From: Bacillota bacterium | GTDB taxonomy: Bacteria > Bacillota > Sulfobacillia > Sulfobacillales > Sulfobacillaceae | Length of the DNA: 64,000 nt | Direction: 5' to 3' | Assembly: GCA_026627065.1 (NCBI GenBank) | Contig: JAPNUO010000005.1 | Location: forward strand, 62,001-126,000 | Shown: piece by piece, positions 35,634 to 45,086 of the stretch | Layout: each line of letters opens with the position of its first letter | Numbering within the stretch: the first letter of the stretch is position 1 | Translations under genes and position numbers: made by a program | The notes under the pieces: generated by a model | Told to the model about the DNA's origin: nothing | The model's input: the letters and a program-made list of their open reading frames with translations, nothing else | Database searches by the model: none

Positions 35634-36102
35634 GGTTCGGACTCCCTTCATGCCAGAGGGTCACAACGCGATCGAGGAGCGTGACCAAGGTGCGCCGCTC
35701 CTCGGGGGTCAGTTTCTCCAGCACTGTCTTTACGTGTGTAAGACGGTTTTTTAGGTGTTCCCCTAACACAACGCGGCCTAAATCGGTGAGCTCCACCTGG
35801 TGCCGGCGGCGATCTCGCGGCGAAATCTCCATCTTAACCCAGCCGCGGTCGACTAACGCGGTAATGAGCTGGCTGGTGGTGGACGCCGACACGTTTAACG
35901 CTTCGGAGAGCTGCGAAACGGACAGCGGACCGCGCTCCAAAATGGTGCGCAGCACAAAGGTTTGCATGCGAGTCGGTTGCAATGGCTGTCGTTCGTTGCG
36001 GCGCTCGACAAAAAACGCTAACGCCCTTTGCTGCAATCCCAATAGGGCTTGCAGTGCTTCATCGACCGTCATTTCTTGTGGTTCTCTAAAATATTCGGAC
36101 AT
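35596..36102 (-). CDS. MarR-family transcriptional regulator
   Basis: A 168-residue winged-helix regulator. The HTH reads LSVSQLSEALNVSASTTSQLITALVDRGWV and the wing EISPRDRRRHQVELTDLG. It heads an operon with the MacB-like exporter and probably represses it until a ligand binds. Start chosen at MSEYFREPQE: a good promoter (36109-36137) would begin transcription at or within a base or two of this ATG and no ribosome site is visible, so the message may be leaderless. The frame is open to 36201, but those codons lie upstream of that promoter start. Confidence 0.88.
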   Translation of the reverse strand: MSEYFREPQEMTVDEALQALLGLQQRALAFFVERRNERQPLQPTRMQTFVLRTILERGPLSVSQLSEALNVSASTTSQLITALVDRGWVKMEISPRDRRRHQVELTDLGRVVLGEHLKNRLTHVKTVLEKLTPEERRTLVTLLDRVVTLWHEGSPNHGHGKEPGCPSD

Positions 36103-36108
36103 GCTAAA

Positions 36109-36137
36109 AGAATAGTTGAGCAAAGCATCCATGTCAA
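36109..36137 (-). promoter_or_regulatory. Promoter of the MarR-ABC exporter operon
   Basis: Minus strand: -35 TTGACA (36132-36137), 17-base spacer, -10 TATTCT (36109-36114). Predicted transcription start coincides with the MarR ATG. Confidence 0.7.
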
Positions 36138-36160
36138 TGCATGAGGTCCAGCGACGGTGG

Positions 36161-36189
36161 TTGATGGGCGACTGGGAGTTCGGTATAAT
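36161..36189 (+). promoter_or_regulatory. tRNA-Thr promoter
   Basis: -35 TTGATG (36161-36166), 17-base spacer, consensus -10 TATAAT (36184-36189). Sixteen bases upstream of the mature tRNA; diverges from the MarR promoter. Confidence 0.8.
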
Positions 36190-36205
36190 AGCGCATGGCA
36201 TATGG

Positions 36206-36281
36206 GCTGGCGTAGCTCAATAGGTAGAGCAGCTGATTTGTAATCAGCCGGTTGCGGGTTCAAGTCCTGTCGCCAGCTCCA
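36206..36281 (+). tRNA. tRNA-Thr (anticodon TGT)
   Basis: Complete cloverleaf: acceptor GCTGGCG paired with CGCCAGC, D arm GCTC...GAGC, anticodon stem GCTGA/TCAGC with loop TTTGTAA, TPsiC arm GCGGG-TTCAAGT-CCTGT, discriminator T, and an encoded CCA at 36279-36281. Anticodon TGT reads ACA and probably other threonine codons by wobble. Confidence 0.96.
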
Positions 36282-36295
36282 GTCCCAACCCAAGT

Positions 36296-36319
36296 CCCGC
36301 AAGCGATTGCGGGTTTTTT
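36296..36319 (+). terminator. Intrinsic terminator of tRNA-Thr
   Basis: Stem CCCGCAA / TTGCGGG, loop GCGA, followed by six T. Confidence 0.9.
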
Positions 36320-36621
36320 GCGGTGATTTCTCTTCTTCCCAAGGCCGCGGGCCCATGATTGGATCGCAGGAAGAATGCATAACGATAAGCTGGGTAGTAT
36401 GATGCGAAGGGCCACTCACCCAGGAGTTGCAGGCCGAGATGGGTTGCCAACAGACCGCGACACCCCACCGTACCGCGCGTTCCCGGAGACAGGGGCATCG
36501 GCTCCCGGAGCAGATCCCCGCTAAGCCGCGGAATCTGAGCAGATGAGCTTGTAGAATCTGCGACATGGAGATTGAGGGACGATCCATGACACGACATGCA
36601 CGGCGCCGGCGGGGACGGGGC

Positions 36622-37365
36622 ATGCCCAAGCCTATTCGCGAAGGCCAAGGGTATTGCTCGCCCCACCAGGCGGCTTGGCTGAGGGGCGTAGCGGAACGCG
36701 CGATTTATCAGGACTATCGCCAGCCAAAAGCTCCACGGGCGCGGGTGCGTGGGCGCCGCATCTTGATTCCGTTGGCGTGGGCGTGGAGCCAACAGGCGGC
36801 AGCGGAATCGCCGTCCGCGGTTGCGGAGGCCGATACGTTCGACGACGAGCGGCAGGGAACGTTCAGGGGGCGGATGATGGCCTCCTTGGGGTCCGGCACC
36901 TGGACGAACGGAAGGATAGTCGACGCTAGGCGAAGGCCCGTGGCGTGCGAACTCGGAAACGCTTATCGGGCGGGCCGGCGTGGTCAACGAGGCTCCTGCT
37001 CGGTACGCGGAAAGAAGTCGGTGAGAGATCTCCCGATCCTTGTGAGAGCGGCCGATATCCCGTGCGAGGCGGTCCGATGTGAGGATGACTGCCTGCCCGC
37101 AATACCACCCAACAGGGGGCAGGCAATCCATGACTGTTCGGGGGAAGGGGGAGCGGTGCGCTGGTCACGGGCAGAATGGGCGTCCCCTGCTTTAGGCTCG
37201 ACCATGCACGACCCACGCGACGTTGGTGTACGATGGAAAGGGAGGGATGGACGTCTTCGAAGCACGGTCAAGGGAGATGTGGCGAGTGTCAAGCGGCGAG
37301 GCTTGGCATGCGAGGACATCGTCCCAAGAAAGGACAGTGAGAACCTCTCTTACGTAGCGCCCTAG
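36622..37365 (+). CDS. Possible excisionase-type HTH protein, probably decayed
   Basis: An open frame of 247 codons whose first part looks like an excisionase/HTH_17 domain: YCSPHQAAWLRGVAERAIYQ, then a basic stretch and RVRGRRILIPLAWAWSQQ, close to the AA-x-L-GVs..aIY...r.gklpa.rvrgR..Ip pattern. Beyond about residue 55 nothing is recognisable and the composition is that of noncoding GC-rich DNA. GGGGACGGGGC precedes the ATG. A competing frame on the opposite strand (36244-37131) has no domain. I give this low weight: real HTH relic, extended by chance. Confidence 0.3.
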   Translation: MPKPIREGQGYCSPHQAAWLRGVAERAIYQDYRQPKAPRARVRGRRILIPLAWAWSQQAAAESPSAVAEADTFDDERQGTFRGRMMASLGSGTWTNGRIVDARRRPVACELGNAYRAGRRGQRGSCSVRGKKSVRDLPILVRAADIPCEAVRCEDDCLPAIPPNRGQAIHDCSGEGGAVRWSRAEWASPALGSTMHDPRDVGVRWKGRDGRLRSTVKGDVASVKRRGLACEDIVPRKDSENLSYVAP

Positions 37366-38133
37366 CCCGGCGGCAACGCTTCGTGCGACGATGAGCCCAG
37401 GACCTCATCCCAGCCGTTGAGACCCTGCTGACGGGCCCCAGGAACCGGGCCGACAGGTGACACAAATTCCTCAGGGGGCTCTACCGCAGTAGGCGCGAAG
37501 CCCCCCATCGTGCTCTAGCAATATCAGCCGGGGCTTCACGGGGCCTATGCCCGGCAATGTCTCGCGCACTTTCATAGCGACCTCCCATGCGATGGCTATA
37601 CGGGCTATCGAGACGTCCCAGCCGCAGGAGCCCTTGTCGCGTTACGTAGGGCAAGCCATCCTGACACGGCCGTAGCGCGGGAACACGGTTGCCGCACTAT
37701 TTGTCCACACATTTGGGTAGGACCTTGATGACGGGGGTCACGGCTGTGATCTGTCTAACGCAACAGGCTTGGCTCTTAGGGGCTCGACTGTCCGCTGTGC
37801 CGGTTGGGCAGCGCTGCCACAAATCGTGCAGAGCTTGGTCCGCAGCTTTTCGATGCCCGCTGCGCGCAAAAGGTTGCACGGGAGCGGCTTTGTGGGCAAC
37901 ATCCCAAACATGTCAAGTTCTGCAGAGAGAATGCCTAGGTTGCGGGCCATAGGAGGTCGTTTTTGTGTTGGCTTAACATGCGTTGAACTGTCTGGTCCTG
38001 AAACCCTCGCTCATATATACTGATTTGCCCATCGGATTCACCTCAATGAAGAATAATTTTATGCGCGTGTTCCAATGCGAAGTGTCCGCAATTTAGGCTA
38101 CCATCCAAACCGCCAACAGGCAGAACACCCGTG
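37366..38133. other. Stretch without recognisable genes
   Basis: Only short, frame-broken frames. A minus-strand frame at 37738-37950 contains two Cys pairs (CTICGS) but I cannot assign it. No RNA family recognised (tmRNA, RNase P and SRP core motifs looked for and not seen). Confidence 0.4.
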
Positions 38134-38164
38134 CTCCCCATCGTCGGGATGGGGAGTATTTTAT
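38134..38164 (+). terminator. Terminator-like hairpin
   Basis: Perfect 9-bp stem CTCCCCATC / GATGGGGAG, loop GTCGG, followed by TATTTTAT. No confident upstream plus-strand gene to which it belongs, which hints that the preceding region once held one. Confidence 0.5.
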
Positions 38165-38176
38165 GTTTACCAGGAG

Positions 38177-38521
38177 CTAGACGCCATTGGGCGGCGCTTC
38201 GGAAGTGCGGTGCATGATCCAGCCCCCGTAATACAGGCCCAGATAGAATTGGCGAACGTCGCGGAAGCCGGCTCCGTGGAAGAGCTCCAGCATGCGGGCC
38301 TCGGAGACCATCCGACCTTCGACGATCCGCGATTGACGCGCGAACGGTTCCGCCGCAGTGGCGTCCGAAAAGGCTCGGTGGTACGCCATATAGTGTTGCG
38401 CCATCGCGCGGGCCCGATGCGGATCCGCTGCCAGGGGACTTTGATAACGCCAACGGTGGTGCTCACGCAACCCCAAGACGTCCGTAGCGTAGGCGTTCTC
38501 GGGCGACGGGAAGCACATTGA
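38177..38521 (-). pseudogene. C-terminal fragment of a probable SAM-dependent methyltransferase
   Basis: The minus-strand frame ends with a protein-like segment: LREHHRWRYQSPLAADPHRA, then YHRAFSDATAAEPFARQS, RMLELFHGAGFRDVRQFYLG and LYYGGWIMHRTSE. The last part resembles the C-terminal strand-helix pair (E.LL..AGF..V..FY.GL...GW) of class I methyltransferases. No N-terminal Rossmann half exists: upstream on this strand the sequence is the promoter and start of the phosphotransferase gene. It is therefore a truncated remnant. Family assignment is tentative. Confidence 0.4.
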
Positions 38522-38635
38522 GACACATCTGAGACACCATGAGACAGGAGACGCGTGGTGAATCGGCGGATCGTGTGTCATGATGGAATGGTCGGAATTG
38601 CGCCACACCATCGACGCCTGGGGAGGAGTGAGGCG

Positions 38636-39784
38636 ATGGCTGCGGGGGTAGAGGAGGCGGATCTGCGCCGACCGTTGGGGTGCTGGCTGGGAACGCGGGA
38701 ATTCACGCTGCTCTCGTATACGGTCCAACCGGTCTACGCCAGTCGCGTGAATGGATTTACGGGAGGTATTGATCACTTGGCCGGCGATCTTATTACCGGC
38801 GGACAGCGGTGTGCGTGGCACCTGGCGCGCAAACGCGTACGCCGGGTCGACCAGTTTGGGCGGGAAACCTCGGCCGGGGAGTCCTGGCCCCAGACCCATC
38901 CCCGGTTTCCCGAGCGCGAAGTTTTCGCCTATCAGGCTCCCTGGCTGCGCGAGCTGCCGCCAGGGCTGACGGCCCCCGCCTACTACGGTCACACGGTGAC
39001 GCCGTCGGAAGTGTGGCTGTGGTTGGAGTGGATTGAACCCGCCCGGCCAGCGCGGTTAGAATGGGCGGACTTTCGCCAAGTTGCGGAGGCACTGGGCCGG
39101 TGGCACGCTCCCCCACGGGTGGGCGGGCCGAAGGCCGCGCCCTGGCTGGCTGCGCAGGCGGTCGAGTATTTTCACGGCGTCACCCAGGCGTGGGTGGCGA
39201 AATGGGTGGACGCGATCCCTGAGGGCTGGGACCATCCGGCAATCCGGCCATGGATACCGCGGACGCTAGAGAGTGCGTGGGAACAGTATACCGCGATTGC
39301 GCCCCGCCTCATTGCCCGCGCCCAGGCCTTGCCGCCTGTGCTGAGCCATGGGGATTGCTATTCGCGCAATTTATTACCCCGGCAGCAGGCGGGGAGGCGC
39401 GAACTTGTGGCCGTCGACTGGGCGTGCGTCGGTCATCAGTGGCTCGGCAGCGACGTTGGGCACCTGGCAGCGGCCTCTTTGGCCTTTCGAGACGGACCCG
39501 AGACCCATTGGTCGGCGTTTTTGGCGGCCTTGACGGACGCCTACGTCGATGGCTTGACCGCGGCAGGGGCGAGCGACTGGAGGGATGAGGCTCGACGCGG
39601 CGCGGCCACGACCGCCGTGCTCCGGTGGGCGCCCCTGGGTCTTGTGGACGTCTTGTCATGCCTCGGGCAGCCCGTTCCTTGGTTGCCCGAGGCGGAGGAC
39701 GAGCGAGACGCCATGATTCGGCACCATCTCCGGCTGTCGGCATGGCTCCTGGGTGAGGTCCTACCCACCCTGAGCCCCACATGA
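38636..39784 (+). CDS. Aminoglycoside/choline kinase-like phosphotransferase (APH family)
   Basis: A 382-residue protein-kinase-like fold. Catalytic loop LSHGDCYSRNLLP (HGDxxxxN) and the metal-binding DW motif VAVDWACVGHQWLGSDVGHLA. The N-lobe is divergent; a candidate nucleotide-binding Lys is in HLARKRVRR. APH-family members phosphorylate small molecules such as antibiotics, choline or sugars; which one applies is not visible. GGGAGGAG lies seven bases upstream of the chosen ATG. Stands before a NIPSNAP-like protein, a GNAT enzyme and an acyl-CoA ligase on the same strand. Confidence 0.85.
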   Translation: MAAGVEEADLRRPLGCWLGTREFTLLSYTVQPVYASRVNGFTGGIDHLAGDLITGGQRCAWHLARKRVRRVDQFGRETSAGESWPQTHPRFPEREVFAYQAPWLRELPPGLTAPAYYGHTVTPSEVWLWLEWIEPARPARLEWADFRQVAEALGRWHAPPRVGGPKAAPWLAAQAVEYFHGVTQAWVAKWVDAIPEGWDHPAIRPWIPRTLESAWEQYTAIAPRLIARAQALPPVLSHGDCYSRNLLPRQQAGRRELVAVDWACVGHQWLGSDVGHLAAASLAFRDGPETHWSAFLAALTDAYVDGLTAAGASDWRDEARRGAATTAVLRWAPLGLVDVLSCLGQPVPWLPEAEDERDAMIRHHLRLSAWLLGEVLPTLSPT

Positions 39785-40321
39785 CTCATGCCGGAGACAT
39801 GCCCGAGGGAGGGGAGTTAAGGGCAAGCAAGAGAACTTACTGCCCGACCGAGACTGCCCGAGGGGAGATCAGTCTGCGATCGTTCACCTTAGGCGACAGT
39901 CCATGCCTCTTCCGCCTTTTGATCTGCGCGAGGCGGCGGTACGCGGGATCCCTGACTTGGCAGGGATGCCTCCGGCATCCGGCATTTGTCGACGGTGTTC
40001 ATACCTGTTCGGGGGGCGGTTGGACGCGGGCTGAAGGCCGCTGCGGTTCATGCGCTGTTCGCACGCTATCGCCACCTCCGGCTTCACGCGGATCCGCCCC
40101 GGTTTGGTGTTTCGGAGGATCGCCAGTTGTGGGATTGTGTCCGTCGGCGCGGCTCCGCCGATCCCCTGGGCAAGGCCTGAACGGTGGAGCGCGAGAAGAG
40201 GGGCCCCCTGTGGGAACCGGCCGCTCGAACCCCAGCCCCGCGAGCGGCCGCAAAGGACGGGGCTGGCGGCTATCGCGAGCGTCTGGGGAAGACGCCGGTT
40301 CTCAGCGAAAGGAGACGGGTG
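39785..40321. other. Intergenic stretch with a possible broken small gene
   Basis: A frame at 39903-40034 (MPLPPFDLREAAVRGIPDL...) ends early, and another frame to 40180 (FARYRHLRLHADPPRFG...) could be its continuation after a one-base shift. No ribosome site and no family recognised, so I do not call a gene. Confidence 0.3.
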
Positions 40322-40633
40322 ATGACGATCACCACGGTGGAGTTTGCCGCCGCCGCTGGGCATCAGGCGGCATTGGACGAGGTGCTGACGCAACTCGCGG
40401 AAGGGTATCGGCGCGTCGGTACCCAGGTGCAATTGTTTCGCCCCGTGACGGGGGCCATGGCGTCCTATCTGGCGATCTTTCGGTTTGAGTCGCTGGCGGC
40501 GTACGCTGCGTGGCGGGAGGCGCTGGCCCAGGATCCGGGGATCCGGACTGCGCTCGGGGCATTTCGCGACCATGTGGAGCGCTGGGATGTCGCTGTGTAT
40601 GACGAGGTCCGAGGCGTCGACGGTGAGGCGTGA
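40322..40633 (+). CDS. NIPSNAP/ABM-like small protein
   Basis: A 103-residue dimeric alpha/beta-barrel protein: ITTVEFAAAAGHQAALDEVLTQL, a middle strand MASYLAIFRFESLAAYAAWREALA and a C-terminal GAFRDHVERWDVAVYDEV. The pattern fits the NIPSNAP or antibiotic-biosynthesis-monooxygenase families; catalytic residues are not definable. AAAGGAGA precedes the ATG by eight bases. The longer frame upstream is not supported. Function unknown. Confidence 0.65.
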   Translation: MTITTVEFAAAAGHQAALDEVLTQLAEGYRRVGTQVQLFRPVTGAMASYLAIFRFESLAAYAAWREALAQDPGIRTALGAFRDHVERWDVAVYDEVRGVDGEA

Positions 40634-40797
40634 CGGCGGCGTGCGGACCCCGTCTCGGGGCCTCGTTGGTAGGTCGTTGAGGGGCTGACATTCGACAGCG
40701 TGGAGGATCGGTCGGGCCAGAGCAAGGATCCCAGGCGGCGACCGCAGGGTGAGAGGACAGCCGCCCCCACCAAATCAAACGAGAAGGGAGTAGAACG

Positions 40798-41607
40798 ATG
40801 GAGTCGCAGCGATGGATGCGCAAAGTGGATGAGATGATGGGGCAACTGAACGCCGATGTGACGGTGCCGGGATTGCTGTGGCCGCTGGCGATCGAGGGCG
40901 TCAAAGCCCGGCGCGCGGCGGTGGCCGATCCTCTCGCGAATTTTGTCGGATTGGCTCAGTTTACAGAGGACACGGTGGACGCGGGCATTGAGCGCGTCCT
41001 TGCTGCCTATGCCCGCGAAGGGGTGCCGTTTTCGTGGGTGGTCGGTCCCACAAGCCGGCCCGCGACGCTGCGTGCGCATTTGACAGCCCACGGGTTTCAG
41101 GAGGCGGAGGCTTTGCGCCATGCCGGGATGGTGCGGGAGCCGCTGGACGACATCGAGGATCCCCTGCCGGAGGTGACCTTCACGGTAATGTCCCCTGCGG
41201 ACAGCCCGGCGTTGTACGCGTGGGCGGCGCGGGCGTTTGGGCCGCCCATGACCCCGGATCTGGCCAGTTTGGGCTTTCGGGTGATGGCGGCCTGGGCGCC
41301 GCACGAGACGACAGTCTATCTGGCCTCATTGCCCGAGACGCCGGACCCGGTGGGGTTTGGCATCGCGTATTTTGACCCCGATGGCGAGGCAGTGTGGCTG
41401 GGCGGCGCGGCGGTGGCGCCGGAGTATCGGGGGCGCGGTGTCTACGCGGCGCTGGTCGCGCGCCGCCTCAGGGATGCGCGGGCCCGCGGCTACCGCGCGG
41501 CGATGATACACGCGATGAAGGCCACGTCGGCTCCGCTCTCCGCGAAGCGGGGGTTTACGACCGTCTGCGACATTGACACATATCTTGCGCCCCCAGCGCG
41601 GACATGA
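40798..41607 (+). CDS. GNAT-family N-acetyltransferase
   Basis: A 269-residue protein with a C-terminal GNAT domain. Motif A is AVAPEYRGRGVYAALVARRL (acetyl-CoA pyrophosphate loop), preceded by the strand GFGIAYFDPDGEAVWLGGA and followed by the helix-strand ARGYRAAMIHAMKATSAPLSAKRGF. The N-terminal half is a divergent partner domain, as in tandem-GNAT proteins. AGAAGGGAG precedes the ATG. Acceptor substrate unknown. The downstream acyl-CoA ligase starts 40 bases later, so cotranscription is likely. Confidence 0.85.
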   Translation: MESQRWMRKVDEMMGQLNADVTVPGLLWPLAIEGVKARRAAVADPLANFVGLAQFTEDTVDAGIERVLAAYAREGVPFSWVVGPTSRPATLRAHLTAHGFQEAEALRHAGMVREPLDDIEDPLPEVTFTVMSPADSPALYAWAARAFGPPMTPDLASLGFRVMAAWAPHETTVYLASLPETPDPVGFGIAYFDPDGEAVWLGGAAVAPEYRGRGVYAALVARRLRDARARGYRAAMIHAMKATSAPLSAKRGFTTVCDIDTYLAPPART

Positions 41608-41647
41608 GGGCAGCGCGGACCGCCAGACCCGAGAAAGGGTGAAGACC

Positions 41648-43249
41648 ATGATGAAGACGCCGCTTACGCTGCGGCCGATGTTCGAATACGCAACCACCTA
41701 TTTTCCGGACCAACAGATTGTTGCCCGCCAGGCCGATGGTCTGACGCGCCGATCGTACCGCGACACGGGCCGCCGGGTCCGCCAACTGGCCTCTGCGCTG
41801 GCGGCTCTGGGGGTGACGGCGGGCGACCGGGTGGGAACCTTTTTGTGGAATGATGCGGCCCACCTCGAAGCGTATTTTGCCATTCCCAGTCTTGGGGCGG
41901 TCTTGCACACCATCAACCTCAGGCTTCCCGCTGACCATTTGGCCTACGTGATCAACCATGCCGCCGATCGAGTGCTGATTGTCGATCGAGCACTTTGGCC
42001 CGTGCTGGCGCCGCTACGGGCGTCGCTGTCCACGGTGAGGGCCATCATTCTGACGGGGACGGGATACGTGGGGGAACCCGATCCCCCTGGGACGCTCGAT
42101 TACGATACTCTCCTGGCCCAGGGCGATCCGGCGTTTGCATGGGCCGAGCTCGAGGAAGATCAGCCCCTGGGCCTGTGCTATACCTCCGCGACGACCGGCT
42201 ATCCCAAAGGGGTGCTGTATAGCCACCGCGGCATTTATCTCCACAGCCTCGGGCTGGGTCTGGCCAACACCTTCGGCATCTCAGCGGACGATACGGTGCT
42301 ACCCATTGTACCGATGTTTCATGCGAATGCCTGGGGCCTTCCCTTTGCGGCGTTCTGGTTCGGGGCCAAAATCGTCTTGCCGGGGCCGGCACCCCGGCCG
42401 GCGGTGTTGCTGGACCTCTTGCGCGACGAACAGGTCACCGTGGCCATTGGGGTACCGACCGTGTGGCTGGCGCTGGCACAAGAACTCGAACGGCGCCCCG
42501 CACCGTTAGCCTTGCGCGCCGCCATCTGCGGCGGCGCCGCGGCACCGCCGGCGCTCATTCGCCGATATGAGAAAATCTTTCACATCCCCTTTTTGCACGG
42601 CTACGGCATGACGGAGACCAGTCCCGTCGCCACCGTCGCCCGCTTGAAACCCTCGCACCGCGACCTGTCGGAAGAAGCGCAACTGCGCGTGAAAGCGAGC
42701 CAAGGGATGCCCTTGCCCGGGCTCACGGTGCGATTAGAACGCGAGGGGCGTGACGTGCCCTGGGACGGCGAAGCGGTGGGTGAACTGTGTATCCAAGGTC
42801 CTTGGATTGCGGACGCCTATGAGGGCGACGCGCGCACCGCCGAGACCTTCCGGGACGGATGGCTGCATACCGGGGATGTGGCGACCATCGACTCCGAAGG
42901 CTACGTGCGCCTGGTCGACCGCACCAAGGATGTGATCAAAAGCGGCGGAGAATGGATTTCTTCCGTCGATCTGGAAAATGCGCTGATGGCTCATCCGGCG
43001 GTGTTGGAGGCAGCGGTGGTGGGGATTCCGCATCCCCGCTGGGGCGAACGGCCCTTGGCGTTTGTCGTGGTCAAGGAGGGCATGGCCGTCACGAAAGAGG
43101 AACTGTTGGCAGCTCTCGGCCCGCAATTCGCGCGCTGGCAGTGGCCCGACGACGTGATTTGGGTGGCCGAAGTGCCCAAGACCTCGGTGGGCAAATTTTT
43201 AAAGCGGGCCTTGCGGGAACAATATCAGGACTATTTCGCGCCGCGCTGA
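41648..43249 (+). CDS. AMP-forming acyl-CoA synthetase
   Basis: ANL-superfamily enzyme that activates a fatty or other carboxylic acid to acyl-AMP and then acyl-CoA. P-loop YTSATTGYPKGVLYSHRG, A4-A5 GYGMTETSPVATVARLK, A7 LHTGDVATIDSEGYVRLVDRTKD, A8 IKSGGEWISSVDLENAL and C-terminal catalytic Lys in KTSVGKFLKRAL. 533 residues, typical for medium/long-chain ligases. Start chosen at MMKTPLTL with AAAGGGTG upstream; the frame is open 75 bases earlier inside the GNAT gene. Substrate length cannot be told. Confidence 0.92.
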   Translation: MMKTPLTLRPMFEYATTYFPDQQIVARQADGLTRRSYRDTGRRVRQLASALAALGVTAGDRVGTFLWNDAAHLEAYFAIPSLGAVLHTINLRLPADHLAYVINHAADRVLIVDRALWPVLAPLRASLSTVRAIILTGTGYVGEPDPPGTLDYDTLLAQGDPAFAWAELEEDQPLGLCYTSATTGYPKGVLYSHRGIYLHSLGLGLANTFGISADDTVLPIVPMFHANAWGLPFAAFWFGAKIVLPGPAPRPAVLLDLLRDEQVTVAIGVPTVWLALAQELERRPAPLALRAAICGGAAAPPALIRRYEKIFHIPFLHGYGMTETSPVATVARLKPSHRDLSEEAQLRVKASQGMPLPGLTVRLEREGRDVPWDGEAVGELCIQGPWIADAYEGDARTAETFRDGWLHTGDVATIDSEGYVRLVDRTKDVIKSGGEWISSVDLENALMAHPAVLEAAVVGIPHPRWGERPLAFVVVKEGMAVTKEELLAALGPQFARWQWPDDVIWVAEVPKTSVGKFLKRALREQYQDYFAPR

Positions 43250-43639
43250 CAGGTCGTTTCGTCAGGCCGCGTTAGCTCAGCGAGGCAAGCACTGCCGGTG
43301 GAAAGAAGAAAGAGGGCAGGAACAGGAGTCCCGCGCTCTATGTGGCGACGGCAGGGGTGGCCATGGGTTGGGGATTCTCTTTGGATGGCGTGCCCGCCGC
43401 CAGGGGCGCAACCGCTGGCGGGCGGTGGCGAGGAGGCTCTTGTGAGTCTATTTGAGGAGCGTCCAGCAGGCGGGCGATTGAACCAGGCTCGTGCAGAATG
43501 GGACTAAACGCGCGGAGCTTGAGGTAAAGGCACACAGCCTCGGCTTCTTCCTAGGCCGTCGCCATCGTGCATGGGGGCTCAGTAGGAGCGGGCCGAAGCT
43601 TAAATTAATTTAAAGAAGCAAGCTTTCGACTAGACGCCC
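43250..43639. other. Convergent intergenic stretch
   Basis: No gene recognised. A 14-bp perfect palindrome TTAAATTAATTTAA lies at 43600-43613 in an AT-rich patch downstream of the lipoprotein gene (minus strand). Confidence 0.45.
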
Positions 43640-44551
43640 TCAGGGCTGAACTTTCTCCATGTGTTCCGCCAGGGACACCGGTTCATCACTAGTGCCTTCA
43701 ATCACGTAGCGCACGCCCTTAAGTTCGTATGTCACGAGCGACGGCACGTGTGTGCCGACAGCAAAGATTGCCTGGCCGTGCGTGCCTGGGAGCTTGGCTC
43801 CGCGCAGCGATTTGGCCAACTGCTTGGCCGTCCCGACACTAGCGCTGCCTCCCCCATATACTGTTAACGTCCATCCGTCCTCATGCCATCGGATAAGGGC
43901 CGGCTGATTGTCGGAGAAGGGGGGAGGATCCGGATAGCTAGTCCCGACAATTCCGGGAGCCAACCGAATGATGCCATGCCGGCGGGACGGCAGCGCAGGA
44001 TTTAGAGGGACGTAATTTTCGTGGTACGTGGCTGACCAGGGCAGTCCTTGGACGCTAAACAAGAACTCAGCATAGCCATACTGAATCTTGGGCGAGTTGG
44101 CAGGTAGCGCAGGCCCTGCGCTAAGGGTCAAGCGATACCCGTCTTTAAGGGCATACTGGACATCAAGATAACGCATGGCGGGGTATGACTTGGGGAGATA
44201 GACGGGTATGTGGGACAACTGCGCCAGCAGCCGTCCCACAGTGGAGACCACTAGGGAATAGCGAGGAAATGACCGCGGCAACTTGGTTGCACTGAGCTTT
44301 TCCGCCTTGACGCGTGTTGTGGAGGCAACAGATGCTGCGCGAGACGCACCCGGCGTCAATGCCTGAGGCGACTTTGAGCCGTTCACGCCGTTGCTCGCGG
44401 GCTGGGCACCGGGCGCGAGAGACGTCGACCGGGCGGCTAGATCATGAGGCAATGTTGCTGCCGCCTGCTGAAACTGTCCGACCTGCCCGCACCCCATCGT
44501 CATGGCCAGGGTTAATATGACGACACCGAACCTTGCTTGCCCCCGCCGCAT
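43640..44551 (-). CDS. Probable secreted lipoprotein of unknown function
   Basis: 303 residues. N-terminal export signal: MRRGQARFGVVILTLAMTMGC, with Cys21 as possible lipidation site (TMGC is an imperfect lipobox). A Ser/Ala/Thr-rich linker follows to about residue 80, then a globular part with IPVYLPKSYPAMRYLDVQYALKDGYRLTLS, and SDEPVSLAEHMEKVQP at the end. The pattern of a short linker plus a beta-rich domain resembles DUF4367-like extracytoplasmic proteins, but I cannot assign it firmly. Monocistronic. Confidence 0.7.
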   Translation of the reverse strand: MRRGQARFGVVILTLAMTMGCGQVGQFQQAAATLPHDLAARSTSLAPGAQPASNGVNGSKSPQALTPGASRAASVASTTRVKAEKLSATKLPRSFPRYSLVVSTVGRLLAQLSHIPVYLPKSYPAMRYLDVQYALKDGYRLTLSAGPALPANSPKIQYGYAEFLFSVQGLPWSATYHENYVPLNPALPSRRHGIIRLAPGIVGTSYPDPPPFSDNQPALIRWHEDGWTLTVYGGGSASVGTAKQLAKSLRGAKLPGTHGQAIFAVGTHVPSLVTYELKGVRYVIEGTSDEPVSLAEHMEKVQP

Positions 44552-45086
44552 CCTTATGCGCCTCCTCTCATACCGCTATCCCGTACAACGCGGCCCTCGT
44601 TGAATAGGTTACCGGCTGGGCTTGTTCCAATGCCGAAGGCCTGCACTTACAAAGGGTGCGAACTCTTATGCGTGGCTCGCGCTCAAGGCGCATGAAGCCT
44701 GCATTGTACTCAAGGCATGGGCCTTACTTTACCATCGCCCATAACGGTGGGTGTGGGAGGAGTCAAGAGCATACCCATGAGGCCGTTCGAGAAAGGAAAT
44801 TGTTCCCTTTGCCTGAGCGTCGGTATCAGGTGTGAAACGAGGCGATAGGCATGATTATTGGCGTCATCCCACAGTGAAGCAGATCTTTCGAAGCTGTTTT
44901 CGATTACAATGCTAGGGAGGTGCCGGAATTCCAACAGTTAGGGGACTATTTGTGCGGTGGAAGCCCAAACCTGAGGTATCAGTTCCTTCCGTGGAGGAAA
45001 TTCCGACGAAATGTCCGTAAGGTCAAACTCATCCGCCGACGAGACCGAGTGTTAGCTTTGGGTTTGGAAAAACGGGAAGGACCTGA
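44552..45086. other. Divergent intergenic stretch
   Basis: No convincing gene. A minus-strand frame at 44710-44934 (74 codons) has no ribosome site or domain. Confidence 0.4.

Noticed and set aside
36244..37131. Minus-strand frame of 295 codons after tRNA-Thr
   Set aside because: It runs into the tRNA terminator and tRNA, has no domain, and the opposite strand has the only HTH-like signal.
43298..43535. Short frames on both strands after the acyl-CoA ligase
   Set aside because: No ribosome site, no domain, composition typical of noncoding DNA.
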